Under the pieces are notes generated by a model. That model did no database searches. It was not told the DNA's origin and saw nothing but the letters and a program-made list of their open reading frames with translations. DNA of 64,000 bases, from assembly GCA_024134725.1 (NCBI GenBank), contig CP099863.1, positions 1,669,501 through 1,733,500 of the forward strand, in the 5' to 3' direction. Origin of the DNA: Bacillus sp. 1780r2a1. GTDB lineage: Bacteria > Bacillota > Bacilli > Bacillales > Bacillaceae_H. The translations under genes and the position numbers were made by a program. Positions 1 through 8,648 of this stretch are shown here, piece by piece. Within the stretch, counting starts at the first letter, position 1, and each line of letters begins with the position of its first letter.

Positions 1-66
1 ACTCTGGAGCCTAATGCTAACAATGAATTGCCACAAGGTGATATTGTGCTTAGCTCTGTATTATAA
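1..66 (+). CDS. C-terminal tail of an upstream gene (partial)
   Basis: An open frame enters the window and closes at TAA 64-66, giving 21 residues that end GDIVLSSVL. A strong intrinsic terminator follows within 5 bases, which supports a real gene end. The tail is too short to assign a family. Confidence 0.6.
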   Translation, partial: TLEPNANNELPQGDIVLSSVL

Positions 67-70
67 TTAT

Positions 71-108
71 AAAAAAGGTTTCATCGAATTTTGATGAAAC
101 CTTTTTTT
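71..108. terminator. Bidirectional intrinsic terminator
   Basis: The stem GGTTTCATC/GATGAAACC carries an A-run on its left and a T-run on its right. It can end both the plus-strand tail gene and the minus-strand YjiH-like gene that stops at 110. Confidence 0.9.
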
Positions 109-109
109 A

Positions 110-1477
110 TTAAAATAGTATGTTTGCTACGATAACAGCAATTGGAAGCGTAATAAGCGTGCGAAGAATGAAGATGATTACAAGATCCAAGAATTTGATT
201 GGAATTTTTGAACCTAAGAGTAATCCACCAACTTCTGACATATAAATGAGCTGTGTGACAGAAACACAAGCAATAACAAAACGAGTCAATTCACTCTCAA
301 TACTCGATCCAATGACGGCGGGCAGGAACATGTCAGCAAATCCAACAACCATTGTTTGAGCAGCCTCTGCTGCTTCTGGTACTTGTAAGAGTGCAAGCAA
401 TGGTTCAAACGGTAAGCCAATCCATTTAAATACTGGCGTGTATTCTGCGATGATTAGTGCAGTTGTACCAATTGCCATTACGACAGGTACAACGCCCATC
501 CACATATCAAGGATGTTTTGGATTCCGTCTTTAAAGAACGCTTTAACTCCTGTATTATTTTCTGCTCGATTCAACGCTTTTTTCATTCCCCACGAAAAGG
601 ACGTATGCTCTTTTGGAATAGTTTCGTCTGCCACGGTATGGTCTTTTGCATTTTCATGATACGTATCAGGTTTTCTTGATAACGGCGGGATACGCGGCAT
701 AATAATAGCTGAAACCAATCCAATAAGCAACACGGTTAAGTAATATGGGATAATATATGCTTCTAACTTTAAATAAGAAAGAATAACAATTGTAAACGTA
801 ATGGATACAACTGAAAATGTTGTACCAATTACCGCAGCTTCACGCTTTGTATAATAACCTTCTTCATACTGTTTACTTGTCAATAGTACACCAATTGTTC
901 CATCACCTAACCATGATGCAAGACAGTCAATAGATGAACGTCCTGGTAACGTAAAAATTGGACGCATAAACTTTGTAAACAGAGCACCACATAGCTCTAG
1001 TAAACCGAAATTTAGCAGAAGAGGTAGTAAAAGGCCAGCAAATAAAAATACAGAGAATAATACGGGAATTAAATCATATAAAAGCGTCCCACCTGTGTTT
1101 TCTGACCAAACAGCCTCAGGTCCAATCTTAAAATAAGTTAAGATAACATATACAGCACCAACAAAGCGTGTAATAGTCCACACCCAACTAACAAGGAAAA
1201 GAGAGGATAGGAAAGAGCTGTTCTTTATAAAAGCCGGCTTGGTTAATTTAAATAAGATTGTAAAAGCTGCTGTTGCAACAACGATGATTGTCATGATTAA
1301 TGGAAGCTGACTCTCAAGCATCGTTTGTACAGCATTTGCCAAAATAGCAATAGGAATAGTTAGTTCTCCCTTATAAGAAAACGGAACAATAAATAAGAAA
1401 ATCCCTAGCAGAGAAGGGAGTAAGAATATCAATAAAGTTGATAAAGCAAACTTTTTTTCAGTAAGGGGTTGTTTCAA
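110..1477 (-). CDS. YjiH-family nucleoside-recognition (Gate) domain membrane protein
   Basis: This 455-residue polytopic membrane protein has about ten hydrophobic segments and matches the YjiH family, whose members carry Gate/nucleoside-recognition domains. The core LGDGTIGVLLTS and the C-terminal segment with ADMFLPAVIG are typical. Substrate is unknown; family annotation suggests a transporter or a sporulation-type membrane protein. I chose a TTG start (MKQPLTEKK) because GAGGTG lies 6 bases upstream; the longer ATG at 1504 has no Shine-Dalgarno. It is monocistronic and ends at the bidirectional terminator shared with the tail gene. Confidence 0.8.
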   Translation of the reverse strand: MKQPLTEKKFALSTLLIFLLPSLLGIFLFIVPFSYKGELTIPIAILANAVQTMLESQLPLIMTIIVVATAAFTILFKLTKPAFIKNSSFLSSLFLVSWVWTITRFVGAVYVILTYFKIGPEAVWSENTGGTLLYDLIPVLFSVFLFAGLLLPLLLNFGLLELCGALFTKFMRPIFTLPGRSSIDCLASWLGDGTIGVLLTSKQYEEGYYTKREAAVIGTTFSVVSITFTIVILSYLKLEAYIIPYYLTVLLIGLVSAIIMPRIPPLSRKPDTYHENAKDHTVADETIPKEHTSFSWGMKKALNRAENNTGVKAFFKDGIQNILDMWMGVVPVVMAIGTTALIIAEYTPVFKWIGLPFEPLLALLQVPEAAEAAQTMVVGFADMFLPAVIGSSIESELTRFVIACVSVTQLIYMSEVGGLLLGSKIPIKFLDLVIIFILRTLITLPIAVIVANILF

Positions 1478-1715
1478 TACTTTCACCTCATTATGCACAT
1501 ACATAGTTATTCAAAAGAAGTATGCTCAAATTTTGTATAAATTAGAGCAAGGTCTGGCTGTGTTTAAATGCATAAATCTATAAAATGATTGTATGTTTAA
1601 AACAGCAACGTTATAAAAATAACACACTTTATAGGAGAGTAAAAGTTATTAATTTAATTTAAATTTTCGGAATAAAAAGCATTTTTTAGAGCTAACTGTA
1701 TGGAAGTGAAATACA

Positions 1716-1744
1716 AATAAGCAGCTTTGTTACGGCTGCTTATT
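1716..1744 (-). terminator. Terminator-like hairpin after hsp20
   Basis: Perfect 10-bp arms AATAAGCAGC/GCTGCTTATT overlap the hsp20 stop codon. The T-run on the minus strand is poor (TTTGTATTTC), so termination strength is uncertain. Confidence 0.55.
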
Positions 1745-2174
1745 CTTCATTAAATTCAATTGCAATCTGTTGGTTTACTTCTTGCTTTAAGAGTTTGATT
1801 TCTAACAATCCATTGCGGTACTTAGCTTTAATTTCATTTTCTACAAATTGAAAAGGAAGCTTAATCGTGCGCATGAATACTCCTGTATGCCGTTCATTAA
1901 TCTTTAAATGCGGTTTTGCAACTTCATAGGAATAGGGAAGCTGTCCCTGAATGGTAAGGGTGTTGAGTTCTACTTTAATTTCTACATCTTTAGCTGATTG
2001 AAGACCAGGAAGCTCAGCCACAACAATTCCTTCTTTTTCAGTCTCATAAAGATCAATTGCTGGGAATTTTTTAGGTAGAAGTGTGGTAAAGTCGTTCCAA
2101 AAGTGGGTTCCTAACATCTCTTCAACTTTGTCATGCAGAGAACTCCAATCTAAATCATCAAAGTGTTTTGACAT
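1740..2174 (-). CDS. Hsp20/alpha-crystallin family small heat shock protein
   Basis: A 144-residue small heat shock protein, expected to act as an ATP-independent holdase in the cytoplasm. The alpha-crystallin domain runs from about residue 45 to the end: VVAELPGLQSAKDVEIKVE opens it, and the late GLLEIKLLK is a degenerate form of the usual GxLxIxxPK motif. The start at 2174 (MSKHFDDL) is set by GAGGAGGGAG 4-5 bases upstream; an in-frame ATG at 2198 lies before that SD and is rejected. No CIRCE operator was seen upstream. Confidence 0.88.
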   Translation of the reverse strand: MSKHFDDLDWSSLHDKVEEMLGTHFWNDFTTLLPKKFPAIDLYETEKEGIVVAELPGLQSAKDVEIKVELNTLTIQGQLPYSYEVAKPHLKINERHTGVFMRTIKLPFQFVENEIKAKYRNGLLEIKLLKQEVNQQIAIEFNEE

Positions 2175-2353
2175 AATAGCTCCCTCCTCATTAACCATAA
2201 TTGATTATTTATAAAACGCTGTGGGTTTGTTTTATATATATGAAGGAGACGCTCTTTTTTTGACACGATTTTTTAATAGGTGTTCGTTCGTGGTAGTTAT
2301 TAAGTAATAAAGTAAGATAGTTGAAGAAATCACCTTCTATGGTATATATTATA

Positions 2354-2385
2354 AAATAAAGAACATAGGTTCTTATTTTAACGAA
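2354..2385 (-). promoter_or_regulatory. Candidate Rtp-binding (Ter-like) site upstream of rtp
   Basis: The imperfect palindrome GAACATAGGTTC at 2361-2372, with AT-rich arms, reads CTATGTTC on the minus strand. As I remember it, the B. subtilis Ter core is CTATGTAC followed by YAAAT, and Rtp B-sites contain GAACAT/ATGTTC. It sits about 140 bases before the rtp start, where Rtp binds its own promoter in B. subtilis. The full consensus is not matched. Confidence 0.3.
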
Positions 2386-2510
2386 ATAACAAAGTTTTAA
2401 CTGGGATTAAATATTTAGACTTATGTTATTAAAAGCAGGATTATGAGAGTGTAAGAAAGTATAATTATTATATAGTGATTCTCAAGCAAACTTGAAGTGG
2501 AGGTATACGT

Positions 2511-2909
2511 ATGAGAGAAAAACGAACGTCTAGTGGATTTCTATTAAAGCAGCGTGCTTTTTTAAAGTTATATATGATTACAATGACCGAGCAAGAGCGC
2601 TTATATGGACTCAGGCTTTTAGACGTCCTGCGTGACGAATTTCGACCGTTTGGTTTTAAACCCAATCATTCGGAAGTATATAAAGCTTTACATGATTTAA
2701 TTGAAGATGGTGTATTAAAACAAGTCAAAAAGAAAAAAGAAGGAATGAAGCTGCAGGAAGTAGTATATTACAAGTTTGCAGCTGGTGGAGAGGAAAAAGC
2801 AAAACTATATAAAAAGCAGCTAAAAGTGGAACTAGAAAGATGTGAGGCAATGATTCAAAAAGCTATTCGGGATAACTTTAGCGTTGTTTCAAGAGGTATT
2901 CAATCGTGA
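2511..2909 (+). CDS. rtp: Replication termination protein Rtp
   Basis: The 132-residue product is close to B. subtilis Rtp (122 residues) along its whole length: KQRAFLKLYMITMTEQERLYG, FKPNHSEVYKALHDLI and LYKKQLKVELERCE match segments I recognise, with an extra C-terminal tail. Rtp is a winged-helix dimer that binds Ter sites and blocks replication forks from one direction; the last long helix forms the dimer interface. GGAGG precedes the ATG by about 8 bases. It is monocistronic, with candidate Rtp sites on both sides. Rtp is mainly known from the B. subtilis group, so its presence here is notable and implies terminus proximity. Confidence 0.93.
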   Translation: MREKRTSSGFLLKQRAFLKLYMITMTEQERLYGLRLLDVLRDEFRPFGFKPNHSEVYKALHDLIEDGVLKQVKKKKEGMKLQEVVYYKFAAGGEEKAKLYKKQLKVELERCEAMIQKAIRDNFSVVSRGIQS

Positions 2910-3270
2910 ATACCTCTTTTTAACTGAAAAAAAGTTATTTGTAAAGAGGGAATTTCGTCCAATTTCTACTAGTAAAAGTTATATTATGGGTCAATAGTAG
3001 TGAAAAAGATGGGTTTATAGGTATAAATTGGTTTAAATACACACTTTTAACATATATGGATAGATTATTTTTTAAAGACTATGTACTATTCATAAATAAA
3101 GATTGAATTGATATGATACAAGTTGTACATAAATTTAAAAACGAAAATGCCACGTTTTGAGAATCAAAATCCACGTATGAGGACCAAATAAGAGCATTTT
3201 AGAACTAAGGATGTACAAGATTTTATTGCATAAAGTGCATGATTTACATCGTACGAAAGGAATGGAGATT
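2910..3270. other. AT-rich intergenic region between rtp and the AbrB-family gene
   Basis: There is no gene in this 361-base stretch. It holds the Ter-like core at 3079 and an inverted partner (GTACATA near 3126). The promoter of the downstream regulator must lie here, but no convincing -35/-10 pair was found. Confidence 0.5.
3067..3095 (+). promoter_or_regulatory. Candidate Ter-like site downstream of rtp
   Basis: ACTATGTACTA at 3078-3088 equals the A/B-site overlap core of B. subtilis Ter sites as I recall it (CTATGTACYAAAT). The flanks outside the core match poorly. A second, opposite-facing TATGTAC lies about 45 bases further on the minus strand. Confidence 0.3.
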
Positions 3271-3549
3271 ATGAAGTCTACAGGTATTGTAAGAAAAGTA
3301 GATGAATTGGGTCGCGTTGTAATTCCAATCGAATTGCGACGAATTCTAAACATTAATACAGGTGATCCAGTCGAAATATACGTAGATGAAGACATTATTA
3401 TTCTACAGAAATACAGTCCATACGGTGCTTGTGCCGTAACTGGTGAAATTGCGAGTGATAACCTTACGTTTGCTAATGGGAATGTCGTGCTAAGTAAAAA
3501 GGGAGCGGAACGACTTCTAAACGAGCTTCAACGTACTCTAAACAAATAA
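3271..3549 (+). CDS. AbrB/Abh-family transition-state regulator
   Basis: A 92-residue DNA-binding protein. The N-terminal swapped-hairpin AbrB domain is almost canonical (STGIVRKVDELGRVVIPIELRR), and the C-terminal half contains GACAVTGEI and a closing LSKKGAERLL, like AbrB and Abh of B. subtilis. These proteins repress stationary-phase genes as tetramers. The C-terminal half is slightly more Abh-like, so I leave the symbol blank. The start is the ATG after AAAGGAATGGAG; a longer in-frame ATG at 3211 lacks an SD. It is monocistronic and ends in a strong terminator. Confidence 0.9.
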   Translation: MKSTGIVRKVDELGRVVIPIELRRILNINTGDPVEIYVDEDIIILQKYSPYGACAVTGEIASDNLTFANGNVVLSKKGAERLLNELQRTLNK

Positions 3550-3579
3550 AAAAGAACGTCATTTGACGTTCTTTTTTAT
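3548..3579. terminator. Bidirectional terminator
   Basis: The stem AAGAACGTCA/TGACGTTCTT is flanked by A and T runs. It separates the convergent AbrB-family and MATE genes. Confidence 0.9.
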
Positions 3580-4949
3580 TATGCAGTTTTTGAAGCCTGG
3601 CCTGATAAGATAAATCGTTTTTGAATCGTTTTAAGGCGATAACTTAATCCAATTGCACCTACTGCCAAACCGCTAATCAGTCCAATCCAATATCCAAAAG
3701 CTGCAAGCCCCGTATAGTTTGCCAATATATATCCTAGCGGTAAACCAATTACCCAATATGAAACCAGTGCCATAAAGAAGGTAATATTCACGTCTTTATA
3801 TCCTCTAAGAGCACCCTGAATCGGTGCTTGAATTGCATCGGACAATTGAAAAAAGACCGCATAAACTAAGAAATGAGTTGTTAAGGCTAATACTTTAGGA
3901 TCTGTTGTATATAAAGCAGCTACACTTTCTTTGAAGAAAAATAAAAAGACTGCCCCTAAAAGAGCTAAGCAAACGGCAAGTAAAATACCGATACGACTGT
4001 ACATCTTTGCATCTTCAAACCGCTTAGCACCTGCTTCAAACCCTACAACAATTGTTAAAGCCATTGAAATGCTGAGCGGAATCATATACAGAAACGATGC
4101 AAAGTTTATTGCTGCTTGGTGAGAAGCAATTGTCACCGTGTCATATGTGCTCATAAATAATGTAACGGCTGAGAAGATACTTGTTTCAAAAAAGATAGCA
4201 AAGCCAATTGGAATGCCAATCCCAAGTATTTCTTTAAACGAAGAAAAAGCTGGTTTATAAACTGTGCGAAACACCTGAAATGACTGAAAAGGATCTTTTC
4301 TTGTGATGATCCAAATTGCCACAGCCAAAATGCACCAATAAGTAATAGCCGTAGCATATCCAGCTCCAACGCCCCCAAGCTTAGGAAAACCGAGTTTCCC
4401 AAAAATCAACAGGTAATTTAACGTAACGTTAATAGGCAAGCCAAGAAGGGTAATAAACATCGATGTTCTTGTTTGGCCGAGTGCATCAATAAAGTTACGT
4501 AACACGGTATAAATAAATAGTGGGAAAATACCAATTGATAATGCAACTAAGTAATCTAGTGCAATCTGAGCCACGTCTGGGTCTAGGTTCATAGCGTTTA
4601 GAATGGGAGTTACGACAAAGAATCCAATGACAATAACAATAAAGGCCATGATGATTGAAACGTATAACCCTTGAATAACTGTAAACGCAACATTTTTCTT
4701 CTTATCAGCCCCAATTAGCTGAGCTACAATAGGAGTCACGGACATCAAAATACCGCTTAGTCCAGTGAATACAGGCATCCAGAGGCTTGATCCAATAGCA
4801 ACTCCGGCTAAATCATCTGCCCCAACACGACCTGACATCATCGTATCAAAGAAGCTCATTGAAAACATTCCAAACTGCGTCATTAAAATAGGTAATAAAA
4901 TAAATAAAAATTGCTTGGTCTTTTCCGTTTTAGAAAATGTTTGATTCAT
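3579..4949 (-). CDS. MATE-family multidrug efflux transporter
   Basis: A 456-residue membrane protein with twelve predicted helices in two similar halves, as in NorM/MATE exporters, which use a Na+ or H+ gradient to expel cationic drugs. The N-terminal FDTMMSGRVGADDLAGVAIG and the mid-protein GIGIPIGFAIFFETSIF are family-typical. TAGGAG lies about 7 bases before the chosen ATG at 4949 (MNQTFSK); the in-frame ATG at 4976 has no SD. It is transcribed divergently from the SDR gene. Confidence 0.88.
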   Translation of the reverse strand: MNQTFSKTEKTKQFLFILLPILMTQFGMFSMSFFDTMMSGRVGADDLAGVAIGSSLWMPVFTGLSGILMSVTPIVAQLIGADKKKNVAFTVIQGLYVSIIMAFIVIVIGFFVVTPILNAMNLDPDVAQIALDYLVALSIGIFPLFIYTVLRNFIDALGQTRTSMFITLLGLPINVTLNYLLIFGKLGFPKLGGVGAGYATAITYWCILAVAIWIITRKDPFQSFQVFRTVYKPAFSSFKEILGIGIPIGFAIFFETSIFSAVTLFMSTYDTVTIASHQAAINFASFLYMIPLSISMALTIVVGFEAGAKRFEDAKMYSRIGILLAVCLALLGAVFLFFFKESVAALYTTDPKVLALTTHFLVYAVFFQLSDAIQAPIQGALRGYKDVNITFFMALVSYWVIGLPLGYILANYTGLAAFGYWIGLISGLAVGAIGLSYRLKTIQKRFILSGQASKTA

Positions 4950-5063
4950 GTTTGTACTCCTATCCGTCAAGTTCACACGAGAAAAATTATACCACGATGA
5001 GGCTTGTTTTTGCGAAAGAATAGTTAATATATTACTATTAAATAAAAACAGGGAGGCGTTAAC

Positions 5064-5822
5064 ATGGATTTAAAGCTACAAGGTAAAAAGGTGCTTATAA
5101 CAGGTGGGACGAAAGGGATTGGCCAAGCAATAGCCTTACTTTTTGCAGAAGAAGGAGCTGATGTTGCAGTTGCAGCTCGAAGTGAAAAGGACTTAGACCG
5201 ATTAAGTGCGAGGTTTCCTAACATTCATACATATAAAATAGACGTAACGAACGAAGACGAGCGTATTCAATTGATGGAAAATGTCGTAAAGGACTTTCAA
5301 GGCATCGATATTCTAATTAACAATGCAGGAGGAAGCAATGGAGGAAAAACGCTAGAAACAGATTTATCATTATTTTATGAGGCGATGGAGCTTAATTATT
5401 TTTCTGCTGTTCATTTAAGCAAGCTTGCAGCAGAATACATGAAAAAGCAAAAAGCAGGCTCTATTGTAAACATTACTTCTATTTTTGGCCGAGAAAGTGG
5501 AGGGAAGGTAACATATAACAACGCAAAGTCTGCTTTAATTAGCTTTACTAAGTCATTTGCAGATGAAGTGATTTCTTATGGTATTCGTGTTAACAGTATT
5601 GCGCCTGGGAGCATTCTGCACGAAACAGGTAATTGGAAAAAGCGATTAGAAGAAAACCCTGAAAAGATTAACCAGTTTGTACAAGATCAAATTCCAGCAG
5701 GTCGTTTTGGAACTGTAGAAGAAGTAGCTAACGCTGTCGTTTTTCTAGCATCTGAAAAAGCTTCGTGGGTTGTTGGCGCAAGCTTAAATGTGGATGGTGG
5801 GCAATCAAAAATGAATTTTTAA
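5064..5822 (+). CDS. SDR-family NAD(P)-dependent oxidoreductase
   Basis: A 252-residue classical short-chain dehydrogenase. It has the cofactor motif TGGTKGIG near residue 13, NNAG near 90, a serine in NITS, and the family's late IRVNSIAPG and VDGG. The catalytic YxxxK is replaced: in KVTYNNAKSA the Tyr and Lys stand as YNNAK, which still fits YxxxK. GGGAGG precedes the ATG. The substrate cannot be told from sequence; similarity is to the 3-oxoacyl-ACP reductase-like group. It stands alone between MATE and crtP. Confidence 0.87.
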   Translation: MDLKLQGKKVLITGGTKGIGQAIALLFAEEGADVAVAARSEKDLDRLSARFPNIHTYKIDVTNEDERIQLMENVVKDFQGIDILINNAGGSNGGKTLETDLSLFYEAMELNYFSAVHLSKLAAEYMKKQKAGSIVNITSIFGRESGGKVTYNNAKSALISFTKSFADEVISYGIRVNSIAPGSILHETGNWKKRLEENPEKINQFVQDQIPAGRFGTVEEVANAVVFLASEKASWVVGASLNVDGGQSKMNF

Positions 5823-5878
5823 TAGTAAAAGCTCGCATTCCAGCTTTGTAATCTAAGCGGGATGCGAGCTGTCTATTA

Positions 5879-7393
5879 TTAACCGATATGCTTTTTATTA
5901 ATAGAAGATAGCTGAAAATCTTCATTAATTGCATCAGCAGTTAGTTGACCCGATAGAGTAACCATCGGAACGCCACCGCCAGGGTGAGTAGAACCACCAA
6001 CAAAGTATAAGTTTGAAAGGATTTGACTACGCGCAGGGATTTTAAAGCCACCATTCTTTTTACGATCAGTTGCTACTCCGTAAATAGAGCCTCCGTTTGC
6101 ACCGTATAGCTGCTGGAGAGTATTTGGCGTAAATCTTTCTTCAAATTCAATGCTATTGCGCAAGCCGTTAAGACCCATTGCTTCAAGTTTCGTAAGAACA
6201 ACATCTCTGTATTGCTCTTCAATGGCGTTCCAGTTTTCACCTTCTTTTAGTGGAGGAACGTGTGTTAGAATGAATAAGTTTTCCTTTCCGTCAGGTGCTT
6301 GTGTTGGATCAGATTTAGATGAAACACCAATGTAAATAGTTGGATCGGAAGCAATTTCACCTTCATTAAAAATAGTATCAAATTCTTGCTTTTGATCTTT
6401 TGAGAAAAAGAAGTTATGGTGAGCAAGCTGCTCGTATTTTTTGTTAACCCCTAATAACAAAACTAATCCTGAGACAGTTGGTTCATACTTAGCAAGCTGT
6501 TCTGTATGTTGCTTTGCTCGTGGGTGATTTTTCAGTAATGTTTTATAAGTTGGTATTACTTCTAAGTTAGAAACAACTAAATCTGCAGCTAAGCTTTCTC
6601 CGTTTTTCAAAACGACACCTGATGCTTTTGAACCTTCAGTTGTAATTCTCTCAACTGGCGTATTTAGCTTGATTTCTACGCCTAATTCATCTAATAGTTT
6701 ACCAATTCCTTCAGCAATCTTATACATCCCGCCTTGAACATAATAAATGCCAAGGCCTAGCTGTACATGAGCCAACTGCGTTAAGACAGCAGGTGCATGA
6801 TAAGGAGAAGAGCCGATGTACATAATTAAAAAATTAAAGAGCTGGCGCAAGTGTTTGCTTGAGAAATATTTACGCGTAGTTGCATCCATTGATTTCATCG
6901 GATCCATCTGCAGCAACTCTTTGACAGTATGCATAGAACGTAAGTCGTTTAGGCCCGTTAAGCTTTTTTTATAAAAACTTTTCAAGTTTGATTCATACAT
7001 TTTATGTGCATAGGATAGGTAGTCAAAAAAGCCGTTTACATCTTCTGGTGCACACTTTTGAATTTCTGTAATCATCTTTGGTAAATCGCTTGTTAAGTCG
7101 ATTTGAGTTCCATCCGTAAAAAATGTTCGCCATTGAGGTTCTACACGCTTGATACTCATGTAGTCATGCACGTTTTTCCCTGCACTTTCAAAAAGTTGTT
7201 CTAACACCCAAGGCATTGTAAGGATAGAGGGACCCGTATCAAATGAGAAGCCTTTCCCACTACGCATGTTTAACTTCCCGCCGATACGTTCTCCTTGCTC
7301 TAAAACGGTTACCTTATAGCCGTCAGAAGCAAGACGAACTGCTGCTGATAGACCACCTAAGCCTGATCCAACGATAATTACTTTTTTATTCAC
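5879..7393 (-). CDS. crtP: 4,4'-diaponeurosporene oxygenase-like carotenoid oxidase CrtP
   Basis: This 504-residue FAD protein resembles S. aureus CrtP more than CrtN: FDTGPSILTMPWVLEQLFE, EPQWRTFFTDGTQIDL, NLEVIPTYKTLL and LAHHNFFF match the CrtP pattern. The N-terminal dinucleotide site is GSGLGGLSAA, and the C-terminal FAD contact is FVGGSTHPGGGVPMV. CrtP oxidises the terminal methyl of C30 carotenoids to an aldehyde or acid, upstream of glycosylation by CrtQ and acylation by CrtO. The start is GTG with AAGGAGGAA 5 bases before it. It is divergent from crtQ-crtO. Confidence 0.88.
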   Translation of the reverse strand: MNKKVIIVGSGLGGLSAAVRLASDGYKVTVLEQGERIGGKLNMRSGKGFSFDTGPSILTMPWVLEQLFESAGKNVHDYMSIKRVEPQWRTFFTDGTQIDLTSDLPKMITEIQKCAPEDVNGFFDYLSYAHKMYESNLKSFYKKSLTGLNDLRSMHTVKELLQMDPMKSMDATTRKYFSSKHLRQLFNFLIMYIGSSPYHAPAVLTQLAHVQLGLGIYYVQGGMYKIAEGIGKLLDELGVEIKLNTPVERITTEGSKASGVVLKNGESLAADLVVSNLEVIPTYKTLLKNHPRAKQHTEQLAKYEPTVSGLVLLLGVNKKYEQLAHHNFFFSKDQKQEFDTIFNEGEIASDPTIYIGVSSKSDPTQAPDGKENLFILTHVPPLKEGENWNAIEEQYRDVVLTKLEAMGLNGLRNSIEFEERFTPNTLQQLYGANGGSIYGVATDRKKNGGFKIPARSQILSNLYFVGGSTHPGGGVPMVTLSGQLTADAINEDFQLSSINKKHIG

Positions 7394-7535
7394 TATAATT
7401 CCTCCTTATAAACTAACGAGTAGTTGGTAAGCATAATAATAAAAATTACCATGCATATTTTTAGAAAAAGAGTTTTTCATAACTGTTTGTTTTGCCTAAT
7501 TTTTGTAAAAATATACATTCATAAGGAGAAAAATA

Positions 7536-8648
7536 ATGTCATTTATAGTGGTCATGCTACTTCTTACTTCACTCTTAATTACCCGCATTCCAACGTTTCA
7601 CCATGTGCGCTTTCAAAAGCCGTATTCTATAGAAACAAGGAAAGTTTCTGTTATTATTCCAGCTCGTAATGAAGAGCATAATATCAAAAAGCTTTTAAGC
7701 ACGCTTAATGATAACCGTTCCAACTTGTATGAGATTATTGTTGTTGATGATGGATCTACAGACCAGACTGCTCATATAGCTGCAGAGATGGGAGCAACTG
7801 TTTTGAAGCCAAAAAAGCTACCAAAAGGATGGTTAGGAAAATCTTGGGCATGCTGGAATGGTGCAAAAAAGGCAAATGGCTCCATCTTATTGTTTTTAGA
7901 CGCGGATACGTGGGTAGAAAAAGGTGGAATTAAACGAATTCATGATGTGTTTGAATTGAAGAAAGGTTTTTTATCTATCCATCCGTATCATGGCGTTAAG
8001 AAGCCTTATGAATCATTATCTGCCTTTTTTCATTATATTGTTTTTGCTTCGGTAGGGGGCTTTCACCTATTTAATCAAAATGGAACAGCATCAGGTGGAT
8101 TTGGTCAGTGTTTGGTTTGTGAAAAAAGCGAGTATTTTCGCTATGGGGGTCACCAAGCAATTTGCGGAGAGGTAGTTGAAAATATGGCTTTTGCTAACTA
8201 CGTTCGTGAACAGCAAGGGGAAGTTTACTGCATGGGTGGTAGAGGTGCAGTCAGCATGAGAATGTACCCTAATGGAATTAGTGAACTCATAAGAGGATGG
8301 AGCAAAAGTTTTGTATCGGGAGCTGGAAAAACAGAACCGATTTATTTGTTTCTTGTAAGTTTATGGCTTACCGGTATGATTCACTATGTGGTTTCTCTGC
8401 CGCTTCTTATACAACAATACCCGATATTGGCTGGAACTAGCTATGTATTAATGGGAATTATGTTATTCAGTAAACTGCGGCATATCGGAGCGTTTTCTTA
8501 TGTAACGAGTTTTCTTTTTCCTATTCACCTCTTCTTTTTTTTTATCGTGTTTGCATGTTCACTGTTACAAACAACAGTGGTGAGAAAAGTTACGTGGAAA
8601 GGGAGAAAGATTCAAGTTGATTATGCAAAAAAGAGGTTTTTTAAATGA
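7536..8648 (+). CDS. crtQ: Carotenoid (4,4'-diaponeurosporenoate) glycosyltransferase CrtQ
   Basis: A 370-residue GT2 enzyme with an N-terminal membrane segment, nucleotide-sugar domain VSVIIPARNEEHN / VVDDGSTDQT, DxD motif in LFLDADTW, and two or three C-terminal membrane helices. This layout and the RGWSKSF motif match staphylococcal CrtQ, which esterifies glucose to the carotenoid carboxyl. AAGGAG lies 8 bases before the ATG. It overlaps the next gene by 4 bases (ATGA), so the two are translationally coupled. Confidence 0.85.
   Translation: MSFIVVMLLLTSLLITRIPTFHHVRFQKPYSIETRKVSVIIPARNEEHNIKKLLSTLNDNRSNLYEIIVVDDGSTDQTAHIAAEMGATVLKPKKLPKGWLGKSWACWNGAKKANGSILLFLDADTWVEKGGIKRIHDVFELKKGFLSIHPYHGVKKPYESLSAFFHYIVFASVGGFHLFNQNGTASGGFGQCLVCEKSEYFRYGGHQAICGEVVENMAFANYVREQQGEVYCMGGRGAVSMRMYPNGISELIRGWSKSFVSGAGKTEPIYLFLVSLWLTGMIHYVVSLPLLIQQYPILAGTSYVLMGIMLFSKLRHIGAFSYVTSFLFPIHLFFFFIVFACSLLQTTVVRKVTWKGRKIQVDYAKKRFFK

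Noticed and set aside
1498-1510. CTATGTATG on the minus strand as a third Ter core
   Set aside because: It overlaps the upstream end of the YjiH-like frame and differs from the core after six bases.
3211-3270. Longer start for the AbrB-family protein
   Set aside because: No SD before ATG 3211 and the extra residues are absent from known AbrB/Abh proteins; AAAGGAATGGAG supports 3271.
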